In this document: positions 53,968-64,000 of the stretch, in pieces
Layout of the letters: the number at the start of each line of letters is the position of its first letter
Numbering within the stretch: position 1 is the first letter of the stretch
Assembly: GCA_028752905.1 (NCBI GenBank)
Contig: JAQNBH010000006.1
Span: 27,260,448-27,324,447 of the forward strand
Reading direction: 5' to 3'
DNA: 64,000 nucleotides
Origin: Cladorhizidae sp. MBARI D1340-BT2
Taxonomy: Eukaryota; Porifera; Demospongiae; Poecilosclerida; Cladorhizidae
Notes under the pieces: generated by a model
Told to the model about the DNA's origin: nothing
What the model saw: only the letters and a program-made list of their open reading frames with translations
The model's database searches: none
Made by a program: the position numbers and the translations under genes

Positions 53968-54440
53968 ATTGCCTTTAATGTGAGTCAACCATCCCGTCTG
54001 TGGGTGGGTGGTAAGGAGTGGTTTTGATCGCCTTCAACCCCAAGAAGTTATACAACTCTTTCAGCAGCTTGCTGACAAAGTTTGTGCCGCAGACCGTCAG
54101 GATCTCGTCTGGCACACCAGTCCATGTAAACATTTGTGTTAGCTTCTCTGCAATAATGGAACTTTCTGTTGTCCGTAGTGCAAATACCTCAGGCCATCTA
54201 GTGGAATAATCTATCACTACTAGCACAAAACGGTTGCCATCTGGTGTCGTCGGGAGTGGCCCTGTCAAATCCATCGCTATTCTGGAGGATGGTTGCCCGA
54301 TGATGGTAATGGTGCAGGTGAAACTTTTCCACATCATCATGAATTTGGCGCCAGAAGAATTCATCAAGTATTCTCTGTGCTGATCTATCTCATCCTGGAT
54401 GGCCTGGTCGGTGAGCTAGAGCCAGTACCATGGACCTATA
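53968..54440 (-). pseudogene. Ty3/gypsy integrase fragment
   Basis: Zinc-binding region (FFWRQIHDDVEKFHLHH, out of frame with what follows), then IAMDLTGPLPTTPDGNRFVL (first Asp) and VVIDYSTRWPEVFALRTTES. The second catalytic motif is ILTVCGTNF, with Val where Asp is expected. The last motif YHPPTDGMVDSH has Asp where Glu is usual, and sequence ends there at the LTR-tail junction. The C-terminal third of the integrase is missing. Catalytically dead. Confidence 0.75.
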
Positions 54441-55035
54441 CCTTTTAGGTAGGCACAATTGTGTTGCCTCATCACCCAGGCGGTCTGTTGTATTCCTCCA
54501 CAGCAAGTGATCCTCCACCAGAAACTCAGTGTTGTCATCACTCTGTGCCTTCACCCACATGGGTTTAAGTATCAGATCATGCTCTTGCTCTCATTGGAGT
54601 TCCTTGGAATTGACATCTAGTGGATGGCCCTTCTGCCCCTCTATGTACACTGCATTGGCCTGCCTCTTCTGGGACTTTGTCAGACTTTTCTTCTCTGGCT
54701 CTTCATCAGATGTCTCGTCAGTTGTGGTAGGGTCTGGTCCATCATCGGAGACTCCTTCGGATGATTCCTCATCATTGCTGTCTCATCCTCCTCAGTGCTC
54801 TCCTCAGCCTCACACTCTCTCGACCATAAGCCTGCAGTTCAGTATTCCCTCCTGCTCTAGTCTGAGAACGAGTAGACACCAAATTGACCAACTCATTATT
54901 CAACAACTGCTTACCCAAATCCCACAGTCCAGGCATGTCTGTGCCAAGCAACACTTCATGTGTTAGTTTGTCTGCCACCAGCACCTCCAGCTCCTCTGTG
55001 CGGCCTCCTACAGTGATGTTGATCCGTGCCAAGTG
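54441..55035 (-). pseudogene. Protease C-terminal part and linker; no reverse transcriptase
   Basis: From 55032 the frame reads INITVGGRTEELEVLVADKL and VLLGTDMPGLWDLG, the end of a retropepsin domain, and runs out in basic sequence by 54772. From there to the integrase zinc region I find only an acidic linker with stops and a short FLVEDHLLW-type lead-in to integrase. Reverse transcriptase and RNase H (about 2 kb in a complete element) are absent. Confidence 0.6.
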
Positions 55036-56323
55036 GTGAGTTCATGCTGTTCCCTGGTAATCTCTCACCTCCTTGGACCTGCCGGTGTAGCACTCCTTGG
55101 GTACCAAGCTCGACCTCACCACCATCTGCCCTGCAACAGCATCTAATAAAATGTCTATACATTTCATCCCTCCTACTGTGCCTTCCACTGTAGAGCGTCC
55201 ACTGATCTCTGTCTTGATCAGAGATACTTCTTCCTTGGGCGTCAGTGGCTTGGACAAGTTCACATTATCGTACCTCTTCTTGAAACTTTTGGGCTTGGTA
55301 CTATAGCATTCCCGGTGCAAAATGACCTGGCTTCCCACATTTGAAGCATTTGGGTCTGTAGGACCCATCTGCCTTCGGCTTGTACTGTTTGTGATCATCT
55401 GTACTGCTCCCTTGTGTGAGTGTACTCCTTGCTCTTGCCTCTTTCTCTTTCCACCTGCCTCATGTTCTACCTGCTAGTTGCCTAGACCTGTCTCCCTTCC
55501 GGAATATCTGGTGGTGGAGTCGACCGATATCGACTGGTCAACAGGGGTCCAACCCCTATCTGCCAGGTAATCATCTGCCAATCCTCCAGCCTCAGCTGCA
55601 GTGCTGGGTATCTTGTCAGACACAAACTGTGCTACATGTCTAGGCATAAGCTTCATTACAGTATCAAGTGCACACAAATCATTTACCTGCTGGATTGTTT
55701 TGCAGCCTTCTGTCCATCGTGTGGTGAGGACAGCACGACCCATCAGAGCCTCCCATCCTTCGTCTGGTTTCCGTTTGAGATTGTCCAATCTTTTCGGTAA
55801 GCTTTTCAGGTCACACGGTAGAGTCGCAAGAGTGCTAGTTTGACTTGATCATAGTCTTCCTTTACATCCGGCTGCATTGCCAGATATACTCTGTTGGCAT
55901 CTGGTCAGAATTCAGGAGCCAAATATCTCATCCAATCCTTCTTGAGGACCTTGTATGTAGCCATATGGCTCTCTAAAACGTTAAATAATCCAGGGGGTCT
56001 TCGTCTTCCTTCATTTCTCTGAACCGGGGTGCTTTGATTTGGCTGGGGGTAGGAACAGAGTCCGATTCTTCTATCCTGTCAGTGCCCCCTCCGCTCATCA
56101 CTGTCATCAGCAATCTTTTCCATCTCTGTTATCTTTTCTCCTCGGCTTCTGCTCGTTCGGTCGCCCGTCTTTTCTCGTCTTCCTTTTGCTTCTCTGACTG
56201 GAGTTTAAACATTGGGAGCATATAAGTTGTCACTCTTTCCCCAATATCTTCTGAGTCCATTAGCGGTGAAGTACTCCGCCTTTCTCCTTCTGTAGTGTGC
56301 CTTGCCTTACTTCTGGTATCCAT
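55036..56323 (-). pseudogene. Ty3/gypsy Gag and protease N-terminal part
   Basis: ATG 56323 (MDTRSKARH) begins a charged helix (EKQKEDEKRRATERAEAEEK). The capsid-like domain is split over frames, with RKPDEGWEALMGRAVLTTRW and LDTVMKLMPRHVAQFVSDKI at 55788-55474. A zinc knuckle CFKCGKPGHF near 55330 is followed by a one-base insertion. The protease starts VEGTVGGMKCIDILLDAVAG, where the catalytic DTG box is replaced. Several shifts make it inactive. Confidence 0.7.
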
Positions 56324-56365
56324 TCTTCTTGTCAAGGAAAGTAGCTATCTCTCTAGTTTAAAAAA

Positions 56366-56383
56366 ATCCCACCGCTGCCACCA
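56366..56383 (-). promoter_or_regulatory. Putative primer-binding site of the minus-strand gypsy element
   Basis: TGGTGGCAGCGGTGGGAT on the minus strand, two bases after the LTR terminus TGTCACA. Closely similar to the site at 8329. Confidence 0.55.
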
Positions 56384-56385
56384 GT

Positions 56386-56968
56386 TGTGACAGGACCAAA
56401 TCTGATCTTACCCACAGACTCTGAGCCAGTCACTAAGTGTTGGTATGCTGCCACCACTCTACCTTTAAGCTATACACTAGGCTAGCAAGGTTAAGTAGAG
56501 AAACGTTAATAATTCAATATAGGACACTTACAAGACTCAGTACAATGGCTAACTCCCAGAGCAGTAACAACTCCTCCCTTAACTAGGCTGGAGCCCCCAC
56601 TTCTGGTTTCTGCCCATACATGGTAATCTTACACTCATCATCGACCTATGATATTTTCCCAACATAAACACATAACACACAAACACACTAAGCTGCAACA
56701 TTAACAACACTTCCAATTCATAATTAGTTACTCACTACTGGGTTCAATCCACATCCATAGTTATGCATTGGGAACAGTCTAGTTTTAATGTCGTCCTGCG
56801 ACAGTCAGGTAAACTATTCCATATTCCTATTCCGTATTAGTCTCACCTGACATATTAGTATCACCTGACATATTAGTCTCACCTGCCATATTAGTCACCT
56901 GCAGACACCTGCCATATTTGTCTCACCCGACATATTAGTCCCACCTGCCATATAAATATCACCTGTCA
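56386..56968 (-). repeat. LTR of the minus-strand gypsy element
   Basis: On the minus strand the LTR runs from about TGACAGGTGATA (56968) to CCTGTCACA (56386). Its first 130 bp contain six or seven copies of a CTAATATGTCAGGTGAGA-type unit, possible enhancer-like repeats. The second LTR is reduced to 35 bp at 53933-53967. The outer limit is uncertain by about 20 bp because no target duplication could be checked. Confidence 0.5.
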
Positions 56969-56984
56969 TAGCTGAATATGAAAG

Positions 56985-57520
56985 TGTTGCGTGTGTATAT
57001 ATATATACACAAGCTATATATAAATTGCAGTAAAAACATGGGAGGAGTATCTAATATGGCAAGTAACTTGCCAACCCTCATTTCTCTCAGAAATTTTTTT
57101 TTTTTTTTTATTAAATTTTTCTCTCTAGCTATAGAAATAGATTTTTTTAGCAACAAATCTATCATCATGGGAGAAGTAATATGACAACTGAGAATACTTG
57201 CCATTTACTATAATCACAATTAGATGAACAATATTTCTTTTGTTTTGCTTCTCTGGATGATGGAGTGATAGAAGAACAGGGTCAGAGCATATATATGTGG
57301 TTCCTCAGCACCATCCTACAATTTAACTTGTGCAAAACTTGAATTAAACAATAAACATATTTTCAGGTCAACCATGATATCCTAGGAAGACCACCAGAAA
57401 GTTTAGGATCTCCCAGTATTTCACAGATATGGAGAACTAAGACAGTTTATTGCATGAAAATGAGACATTCATAATTACCCAGAAAAAAATCCCAACAAGA
57501 ACAAACAGATTCAGTCTTAA
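56985..57520. other. No gene recognised
   Basis: (TA)n near 56995-57010 and a T-run at 57093-57110. Otherwise AT-rich. Confidence 0.45.
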
Positions 57521-57524
57521 TTAT

Positions 57525-57745
57525 TTAAGTGGCACCCAATTCCCTATCCAAACAACTGCCACAGTTCCACTCCTCCTCCCGGTTGATGATGGCTGATGGT
57601 GGAATCTGTATACATGATTGGTGGAACCATTCACTACACGTGCTGCACTGTGCCACTGTGAGGGCACAGTCATGGGGTTGTCTGCAAACACAGATCAATG
57701 GTTCCCTGAGAACAGTCTTGAGCTTCTTGCTTGTGGCTTCCCGTC
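57525..57745 (-). pseudogene. PHD finger exon of element copy 2
   Basis: Reads LICVCRQPHDCA, VAQCSTCSEWFHQSCIQIPP and EEEWNCGSCLDRELGAT, then TAA at 57527-57525. The C-x-C...C-x2-C...H-x2-C...W-x-C-x2-C spacing is that of a PHD zinc finger, a chromatin-tail reader fold. It follows the Ulp1 domain but is in another frame, so a shift or an intron of unknown border separates them. Confidence 0.65.
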
Positions 57746-58019
57746 AGCATCCTTGAACAGGGAATAGTTTGATGTGATATGTCTGGAAAGATCTCATCAG
57801 GTGGGACCGCATCTTTGTTTGATCAAATGTTATTGTTGATGGGTCCACACCATTGCATAATGCGGTTGCTACAGCAATGGCAAATAAACCACAGGTATTG
57901 CCTCCAACCTGTTGATGCATGTATGGTTTCTGTATGGTCAGGTGGCTTCCTTGATATAATTCCATGCCAGGCATTTTAGTGTATCCAGTTCTGCAATGAT
58001 CCAACAACAATAAGAACAA
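57744..58019 (-). pseudogene. Ulp1 protease C-terminal exon
   Basis: HQQVGGNTCGLFAIAVATAL carries the oxyanion Gln and the catalytic Cys. It continues through TKMRSHLMRSFQTY. Together with the His/Asp exon at 58485-58640 it completes the C48-type catalytic set. It ends at a stop in KLFPVQGC. Confidence 0.65.
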
Positions 58020-58484
58020 ACAAACGAAACAACTATTAATTGTTTGTAGTGTATAACTACTATTTATTTCACAAGAATTGATTGAATGGTAACACGTACT
58101 GTACCTATTTTAGTGGGTTCATTGTTGTACCATAACGTGGGCATCTTGCCATTAATTTCGAGCTGTGAATCATATTTAGGTGAAATTGACACTCTTGCAA
58201 GGCCTTGGTTCTTAATGTGATGCTTGAGTTGAGATACTATGCAAGTAAAAAATTGAGTATAGATTTCTAAGCTCACAACAGTAGTTATCAAGGAGCCCAA
58301 TTTTTTAATCGAGAGGATTAAAATATAACAACACTGTTGGATCCAATGACATTATTCAATTTCCAATGCATGTCATAAAAGTTGTTGGAAATTGACAACA
58401 GTTAATTCTTGATTCACCTAATCAGAATGTGTAATTTTTTTTAAAGTTTAGCATATAAAATATTATCATTCAAGTTATTTCTTA

Positions 58485-58760
58485 CTGGTTCTTGTATAGA
58501 GGCTGTCATACACCCGCACAGTCCCCTTGGGCATTCCTATGCTGGACACACAGACCCAGTGGCCGCCAGTATTCATGATTTGGATATAATCCCGAACCGG
58601 AGTTCCAGTTATTGAGCCTCCACTTCCTGTTGCCACATACCTAATAGACTGGAAGCACCCATCTTTGGAAACTGATTGCGAAGTAGAGCCTGTGCCTCAT
58701 CTATGTGTGTGTCTTCTAGCCACGCTTCAGACAGCAGAATTTTTAAAAAGTCATCAGGGA
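58485..58760 (-). pseudogene. Ulp1 protease N-terminal exons (His and Asp)
   Basis: From about 58760, KFPDDFLKILLSEAWLEDTH and DEAQALLRNQFPK, then a one-base shift, then VRDYIQIMNTGGHWVCVSS (catalytic His) and GTVRVYDSLYTRT (Asp) up to a donor-like border near 58485. The W-L-x-D-x-HI-x-AQ lead-in parallels the WLVDSHMYASQ of copy 1. Confidence 0.6.
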
Positions 58761-59205
58761 ATTTTCTGTAAGGACAGGTGGTTTGCAAGGCAAGGGTTTT
58801 CCAAGCATTCTAGGCACAACTTGTGTAACACTGGTTACAACACAGTCTGATGTTGGCTCACTAGAGAGAGGTGTGTTTCTATCAGGTGGTGGGAGGACTG
58901 GACTATCTTTCTTAGTCTGTCCAATGATTAGGAACTGCCTCTTCTCTGGACTCCCAGGGTAAGCTGTATCACTCAAATCATCAGATGGTCCACGGTTGTT
59001 TGAACTGGTGTTGTGTGACTGGATGGATGAAGGTATCTCATGTTGAACTGGCATCTCTCTAGTTAAGTAAGGCTTAAAGAGCCCGACATTAACCCTAACC
59101 TTCATAATGTTTTGGTTGTTATCCTGCAGTATGCAGAGTCCTTTGGGTGAGACATCAACAATTAAATAGGGTCACAACCAGTTCCTGGACCAGCCTGTCT
59201 CCTTT
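58743..59205 (-). pseudogene. GPY/F-like segment and Ser/Pro linker of element copy 2
   Basis: Reads NWL, a TGA, then PYLIVDVSPKGLCILQDNNQ and IMKVRVNVGLFKPYL. In many gypsy-type and Ginger-type integrases the C-terminal module has the form WxGPYxI. Here the glycine codon position is a stop. A 100-residue Ser/Pro/Thr-rich linker follows. Confidence 0.5.
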
Positions 59206-59514
59206 TCTGGATACCTTCCTTGCATTCCTCTTTTAAGGACATAAACACATATTATAGTCAACAGGTTAGTAATATAAAATTAAAACCATCCGGTAAATGT
59301 CGAGCGACAGATAAAAAACATATCACAAAAAACAGACAAGGACATTCTAACATTTATCAAAACTCGGAAATACATCTATCCAGAAAATTTTATTATTATT
59401 AGCCTTTCGATTTTTTCTCAGAAACAACAATGGGATTCTAATTTGATTCAGCTTATATAAAGGCACACATTAAAGGTACACATTAATTCATAAAAACATA
59501 CCTATTGCCCTCTT

Positions 59515-59959
59515 TTTTGCTAGGAATCGAAATAAGCTTTATGCTTCGCTTTAGCTTCTTCAATTCTCAACCATATCTTCTCATATGTACCTATGTGATT
59601 ACAAAATAAAACAGATCTGTAACATGATTTTTGGGAACTGCATCAAACATTTTCATTAAACTATTTGTCCCCCATTTTTTGTTACAAAAAAGTGTCAGCA
59701 ATTCCCTGTTATATATTTATGTTTGCCAGTCAGTTTTGTTCTTACATCTGCCACATGCTTCTCTAAATTATATTGTATGTCTTCAGGAGACATAGTGAGT
59801 GAGATGTTTTCATAGAGAAGCTCCTGCTCATTCTCTTGTTCTGCATTATTGATGTCTATAGAACTCCTAGCTGTTCGGTAGAACATCAACACAAATGGCT
59901 GTTGCTTTGTTGCAGACTGGACAATTGTATTGATATCATAAGTTGTGAGGAGTACATAT
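59515..59959 (-). pseudogene. Integrase C-flanking exons of element copy 2
   Basis: From acceptor TTATGTAG at 59960 the frame reads VLLTTYDINTIVQSATKQQP and FVLMFYRTARSSIDI, corresponding to the AYN-S-x-TK-x-PF-LM-GR stretch after integrase cores. It ends at 59695. A further piece near 59590 reads EKIWLRIEEAKAKHKAYFDS, the usual helical continuation. Confidence 0.6.
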
Positions 59960-60605
59960 CTACATAAGTACACAAACATCATACATAGAAATTATAACTA
60001 CAAGCAGCACATTCAAGGTATATGCATCCTTTAGCTGAAGGCTTACACCAAAAACCATGTTTATATTTTTATTGTATAAGCATTTGGAAAATAATATACC
60101 GTATTGCTACAATGTGCAATTTAGAGATTTTGAACTCCATAAATGTATAATGCTCTCTTAGTTTTGCGTTTTATAATAAGTACCACTAATTATAACAAGA
60201 TCGGTTGGCACTTTTCTGCACACTATCCTGACCATCCAGTACCCGCTGCACATTTTCGTTTGCTCTCCTGATACTTCTCTGATCGATTCCTGCGTCTTCG
60301 CTAGTAGGCAGGGATCGTTTGAAGCACATTCAAATGGTCACACTGTAGTCAGCTTCTTTCTCTCTAGTAAACCGTCTGACTTTTGGGTGCAATATGCACG
60401 CGGAACGTTTTGTGCGATAAAAAATATTGCGAGTATGTTTTACGAATAACAATGCACTCGCAAAACTTAATCAAATTTTGTAGCAGTACGGTAGCAAAAA
60501 CTACTATTTTTTATGCCTTTTCATAGGTTTATATGTGTGTTTGTGTGTGTGAGTGGTTGGGTGTTTCAGTGTGAGAAGATTCATTGGAGAGATTCTGGTG
60601 AGATT

Positions 60606-60870
60606 TTCTGGGATAATCACAGATTAGCATGAAATGTGATATTGGCATCTATTGGAAGGTGGTATATAGTGGTAGGTGGTATATAGTAATAGTAGAAATC
60701 ACTCTATTTATTAACAAACTGTCAATCTTGAAAAATAATTATTTTCTGGGATAATCACAGATTAGCATGAAATGTGATATTGGCATCTATTGGAAGGTGG
60801 TATATAGTAATAGTAGAAATCACTCTATTTATTAACAAACTGTCAATCTTGAAAAATAATTATTAAATAT
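60606..60870. repeat. Tandem duplication of about 135 bp
   Basis: GGGATAATCACAGATTAGCA begins at 60610 and again at 60747. Both copies run to CTGTCAATCTTGAAAAATAA. The first copy has an extra GGTAGGTGGTATATAGT. It lies in the presumed intron between integrase exons. Confidence 0.85.
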
Positions 60871-60881
60871 TGGTAGCTTAC

Positions 60882-61521
60882 TTGTTCCAGTCAGATTGAG
60901 CATCGTTTGTATACTTGGACAGTGCCCTCTTAAGAGTTTGATTAGTCCGCTCATCTTGGCCATTACTCTGAGGGTGAAATGCTGAACATACCATCTTTTT
61001 CACTCCAAAAGCAGTCAAGACAACATCATTGATCTGAGTTATCAAATAAGTTCACACAAACAGAACATTACTCTACATGAATATTTATCAAAAGGAAGCA
61101 GGAGGAAATTTCCAGATAATCAAGACTGAAGTCGCTAATAAAGTTATCTTAAATTGTGTTAAGTCTGCTTTGTACTGAATAGTCTAACTTTGCTCTTGTA
61201 AACAAATCCAACACATTTTCCTTGATTAATTTTCACTTCTCAGACCACATACATGTCATTTCATGAACACAGATGGCAACAGTTTTAAGTTAGTTACCTG
61301 GTTTATAAATTCACGCCCCTGAATCATTATAATTTTTTAGGGAGTAACATAACTATAGATGAGCTCGAGTAGAATGCTTGCAACATCACCAGCTGACTTG
61401 GACTTGATTGGCCGAGCAAATACCCACTTGGTAAAGAGATCTGTAACAGTGCAGACATATATATGGCCTTTGTCTGTGGCCGCAAATAGACCAATGAGGT
61501 CTATAACCGAAAATCTCCCAT
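60882..61521 (-). pseudogene. Integrase DDE core of element copy 2, two exons
   Basis: Exon 61521-61298 (acceptor CTTACAG, donor CAG|GTAACT) reads FSVIDLIGLFAATDKGHIYV and VTDLFTKWVFARPIKSKSAG, then TP, a TAA, and IIMIQGREFINQ, in which the second catalytic Asp (TDQGREF in relatives) is Ile. Exon 61033-60882 (acceptor AACTCAG, donor AA|GTAAGC) reads TAFGVKKMVCSAFHPQSNGQ and DERTNQTLKRALSKY, with the catalytic Glu intact. Confidence 0.7.
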
Positions 61522-61974
61522 CTGTAAGTATTTGCTACATGATTATAAGCAAATCAGATGTGCCTGTAATTACCTGATTTTATGCATTTTAATTATTATA
61601 TAGTGCATAAGATTTGGATTAGTAAAGGATCATCTAACCTGTTTATTAAAATTAACAAACCAAAAAAATTCAATTTAATCTGTGTATATATGTAGCGTCT
61701 AAATTCCCCTATGCACTAACTTGTCCAATATCAGACATATTCATGCAGCCTAAAAGTTTAGGCTTCTCTTGCCTGCATTTTAAAATGCGTTAGCACTCTC
61801 ATGTAGGTTTGGCAGGTCAGAGATCATTCAGCAACAAACTAAAACTCACCATATACTCGATCTCTATCCCTATACAGACCTTAAAAGAAGTATGTCGCAG
61901 AAATCCTTCCAACAATATAGCACACAGAAGCGCAGTTCTCCAAACTAAAAAAAATGTTGGAAAAATGACGCGTA

Positions 61975-61987
61975 AAATCATCATCAG

Positions 61988-62051
<64 letters not shown>
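61975..62051. repeat. (ATC)n microsatellite
   Basis: About 25 ATC/TCA units. The Met-only frame on the minus strand and the Ile-only frame on the plus strand are artefacts. Confidence 0.95.
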
Positions 62052-62584
62052 TTATTGGCTGCATAGATTTCATTTATTTTTATACCATTTTGTAGAGCGC
62101 TATCTGGGAAGGTGCCTTTTGATATCGCTTTAGAGAGCTACCCCCAAAAAAGGTTTTTGCATATATAGTTCGTCTAAGATGCCATCTTTGAACGGCGTGC
62201 GCAACCCAAATTGCTCGATCCTTTACCAAATCACTGTGATAGATGCAGTGGATTGAGGGTATGACTTTTGCAGTGAAGAATCAAAGAAGGATTGCTGAAT
62301 GTAGTTACTGATGGGGGAAGAATTTTAGGATTCTTCCTTATGGCATTCCAAACCACTGGACCAATCTGTACCAAACTTGTCATGCATGCATACCAACTTG
62401 ACCTGGGGTGTAACCTGGGCTAGGTCTGACCAGGACACTCCTCTTCATGTGGACATTGCAGGCATATATAGCATCAAAACAGTATTCCAATTCACGAAAG
62501 CTTTAAAATATATTGGGAACAAGTAATATGTAAAAAAAACTTTACTAAATAAAACGACATATAGGGTTGGCTTTGATATTGTGC

Positions 62585-62935
62585 TGTCATAACATTCACT
62601 CCATTACTGCCTTCAAACTACCATAAGGGACCTCATAAACTTCAGAAATAATATATTCTTGGATAACAATCCCTACATTACTGCCTCCAGAAGGGACAGC
62701 AAAATTGTGATAAATAACTGATGCTATATAGCAGCACATTTTCTTGCAAAACTAAGCTATAAATCTTCTCATACCTCATGTTAGAGTAATCTGGATTTTA
62801 TCATATTTGTGACGTCCCTTGTGGTTTGGAGGCAGTAATATAGTCCAAGAATAAATTATTATTGCTGAAGTTTATAATTATTTGTGAGGTCACTTGTGGT
62901 TGTGTGGAGGCAGTAATGGAGTGGTTGTTATGACA
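62585..62935. mobile_element. Foldback element of 351 bp
   Basis: The left end TGTCATAACATTCACTCCAT and the right end, read inward, TGTCATAACAACCACTCCAT are near-perfect inverted repeats. Pairing continues through TTACTGCCT, CAAGTGACCTCA / AAGGGACCTCATA, AAACTTCAG and TATTCTTGGA to the centre. No protein. Not related to the 18/51 kb foldback family. Confidence 0.75.
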
Positions 62936-63054
62936 GTCTAGCTATCATATATTTCCCCAGTTGGGCCTAACGTATTTCCAATGGGCATCTTTTCTATCAT
63001 TTGCACATTGTTGCTCAGTACACTTGGTCACAGTAACTTAGTTACCTGCTCAAA

Positions 63055-63130
63055 ACTTTAATGGATTGTAACTAAGGTGCAATCATCTTGATCATCTGCA
63101 TCTTCTGGCACTTGTGACAAGTACTTAGCT
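63055..63130 (-). pseudogene. Integrase zinc region, Cys half, element copy 2
   Basis: Reads TCHKCQKMQMIKMIAP, a TAG, then LQSIKVLSR before donor CAG|GTAACT. The C-x2-C pair and the following PIKV-type motif match the second half of the HHCC module. The stop is in frame. Confidence 0.55.
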
Positions 63131-63471
63131 AAAGGTATAAAAAGTAACATATTATTAGCTATAATATGGTTACAACACTATTCAGTGTCAATGTGATATA
63201 ATAAATTTCAACTTCAATTAACAAATAAGTAGAATCAATACGTAATGTTAATTTTGTTACACGATTTACGAGTTTCTTACTTAAGCTTTAAAGTTGCGAA
63301 CAAGATATAATGCTCACTGCTCCTAATATGGTATGAGTATAAAAAAATCCATTATTTATCTTATTTCTTACAACCAGTGAGATTGATGTGTATTTAAAGC
63401 CTCATCATCACTTGCACATCCATGTTGACATTTTAATTATAGATGCTGTGCACTAAACTATTCTTACCCAA

Positions 63472-63657
63472 CTAATAACCACAGTAGTCCAGTATTAATC
63501 CTGTGGTCAGTCGTACTAAGGTATGCTTTTGCCCTTGGTGAGCACCATTGATGTCGTGGGCCTCACATAGTAGCATCTGATGTTCATCACTAGAGAAAAG
63601 GACCAGCCGCTTAACTGTCTCATTTGGATGGTTCATTGTGGGTTGGGTATAAGACAT
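63472..63657 (-). pseudogene. Integrase zinc region, His half, element copy 2
   Basis: Reads VKRLVLFSSDEHQMLLCEAH and GAHQGQKHTLVRLTTGLI, the H-x3-G-H-x2-Q-x3-T pattern of the H2C2 module, and ends at a stop close to its expected exon border. It is the first recognisable coding part of element copy 2. The upstream 340 bp hold only a (TAC)n run. Confidence 0.55.
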
Positions 63658-63846
63658 TCTTTCACCTACAATATATTAATATTTTTACAAATGAAGTTTT
63701 TAAATATTTAAATACAGAATAAATACATCTTGGAATTTGCCATAAAACCTCTCCAGGTAGATGATATCAGTGTCCCAATGACACTGTGGTCAGAGGGTCA
63801 GAGGTACAAAATACAGGTTAGGACTGAATTTCAGCCAGATCGGATT

Positions 63847-63885
63847 GTTACTACTACTACTACTACTCTACTACTACTACTAATA
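63847..63885. repeat. (TAC)n microsatellite
   Basis: About a dozen TAC/ACT units with one deletion. Confidence 0.85.
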
Positions 63886-64000
63886 CTTAAAAAATCTTTA
63901 TTAATGCAAATGTCTGGGAGATAAGTTGTTCTAGTTTTTCTTCACAAGTTGTTAGCACTGCTATGTCTCAGAGGAGTGATATCTCAGCCATGAGAAGGAA

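Larger units (their letters stand above)
57525..63657 (-). mobile_element. Integrase/Ulp1/PHD element, copy 2
   Basis: Minus-strand exons from 63657 to 57525 encode the same order as copy 1: integrase zinc region, DDE core, a GPY/F-like segment, Ulp1-type protease and PHD finger. Residue-level similarity to copy 1 is limited, so these are two lineages rather than recent duplicates. Terminal repeats were not located. Several stops show decay. Confidence 0.65.

Noticed and set aside
61809..62066. Frames ending in poly-Ile or starting with poly-Met
   Set aside because: Translation of an (ATC)n microsatellite.

Overview
This window looks like eukaryotic, AT-rich, intron-containing metazoan DNA. 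My best inference is a demosponge: there are many TAGCTAGC-type minisatellites, small introns (about 50-70 nt between paired exons), a Death-domain-like exon and a dense mixture of decayed mobile elements. No species can be named from the sequence alone, and no rRNA, tRNA, operon, bacterial or phage feature is visible. Almost every open frame longer than about 100 codons is a relic of a transposable element.

Layout. 0-6.5 kb: a set of dispersed repeats (called X, Y and Z here) that recur at 48.7-52.5 kb in a different order, with a truncated piggyBac element inserted in Y. 6.5-10.3 kb: a 145-180 bp tandem array, a Penelope-like reverse transcriptase fragment, the 5' part of a Ty3/gypsy element, and a 31-bp minisatellite split by a 759-bp inverted-repeat element. 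10.35-16.2 kb and 25.85-29.97 kb: two paralogous blocks holding minus-strand pairs of very small exons, with a further exon pair at 19.2-19.4 kb. The first block is preceded on the minus strand by a 65-bp minisatellite and a Death-like exon. 17.5-23.2 kb: a foldback element, two unassigned candidate exons, and a gypsy gag-protease relic. 29.97-34.44 kb: a plus-strand Ginger/KRBA2-like integrase element that also encodes a Cys-rich module, a Ulp1-type protease and a PHD finger. 34.9-36.4 kb: coiled-coil repeats and a foldback. 38.3-40.7 kb: a DIRS-like relic and an unassigned coding relic. 41.5-47.8 kb: TAGC minisatellite, piggyBac transposase, and a hAT element with both ends visible and a Penelope fragment nested inside. 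48.5-53.6 kb: the X/Y/Z repeats again, a TTAA-flanked piggyBac MITE, foldbacks and a second hAT-like relic. 53.7-57 kb: a minus-strand gypsy element that appears to lack reverse transcriptase. 57.5-63.7 kb: a second integrase/Ulp1/PHD element on the minus strand.

The only material that may belong to host genes is the microexon system at 10.7-28.3 kb, the Death-like exon, the Cys-rich exon at 20.8 kb and the coiled-coil exons at 35 kb. The most interesting signal is the microexon pairs. Each intact pair has a total length divisible by three and phase 1-1 boundaries, and encodes a Pro/Ser/Thr linker followed by a conserved segment with an AYENP or AYEIP tyrosine motif. Pairs can therefore be multiplied without breaking frame, and the window shows at least six pairs, several decayed.
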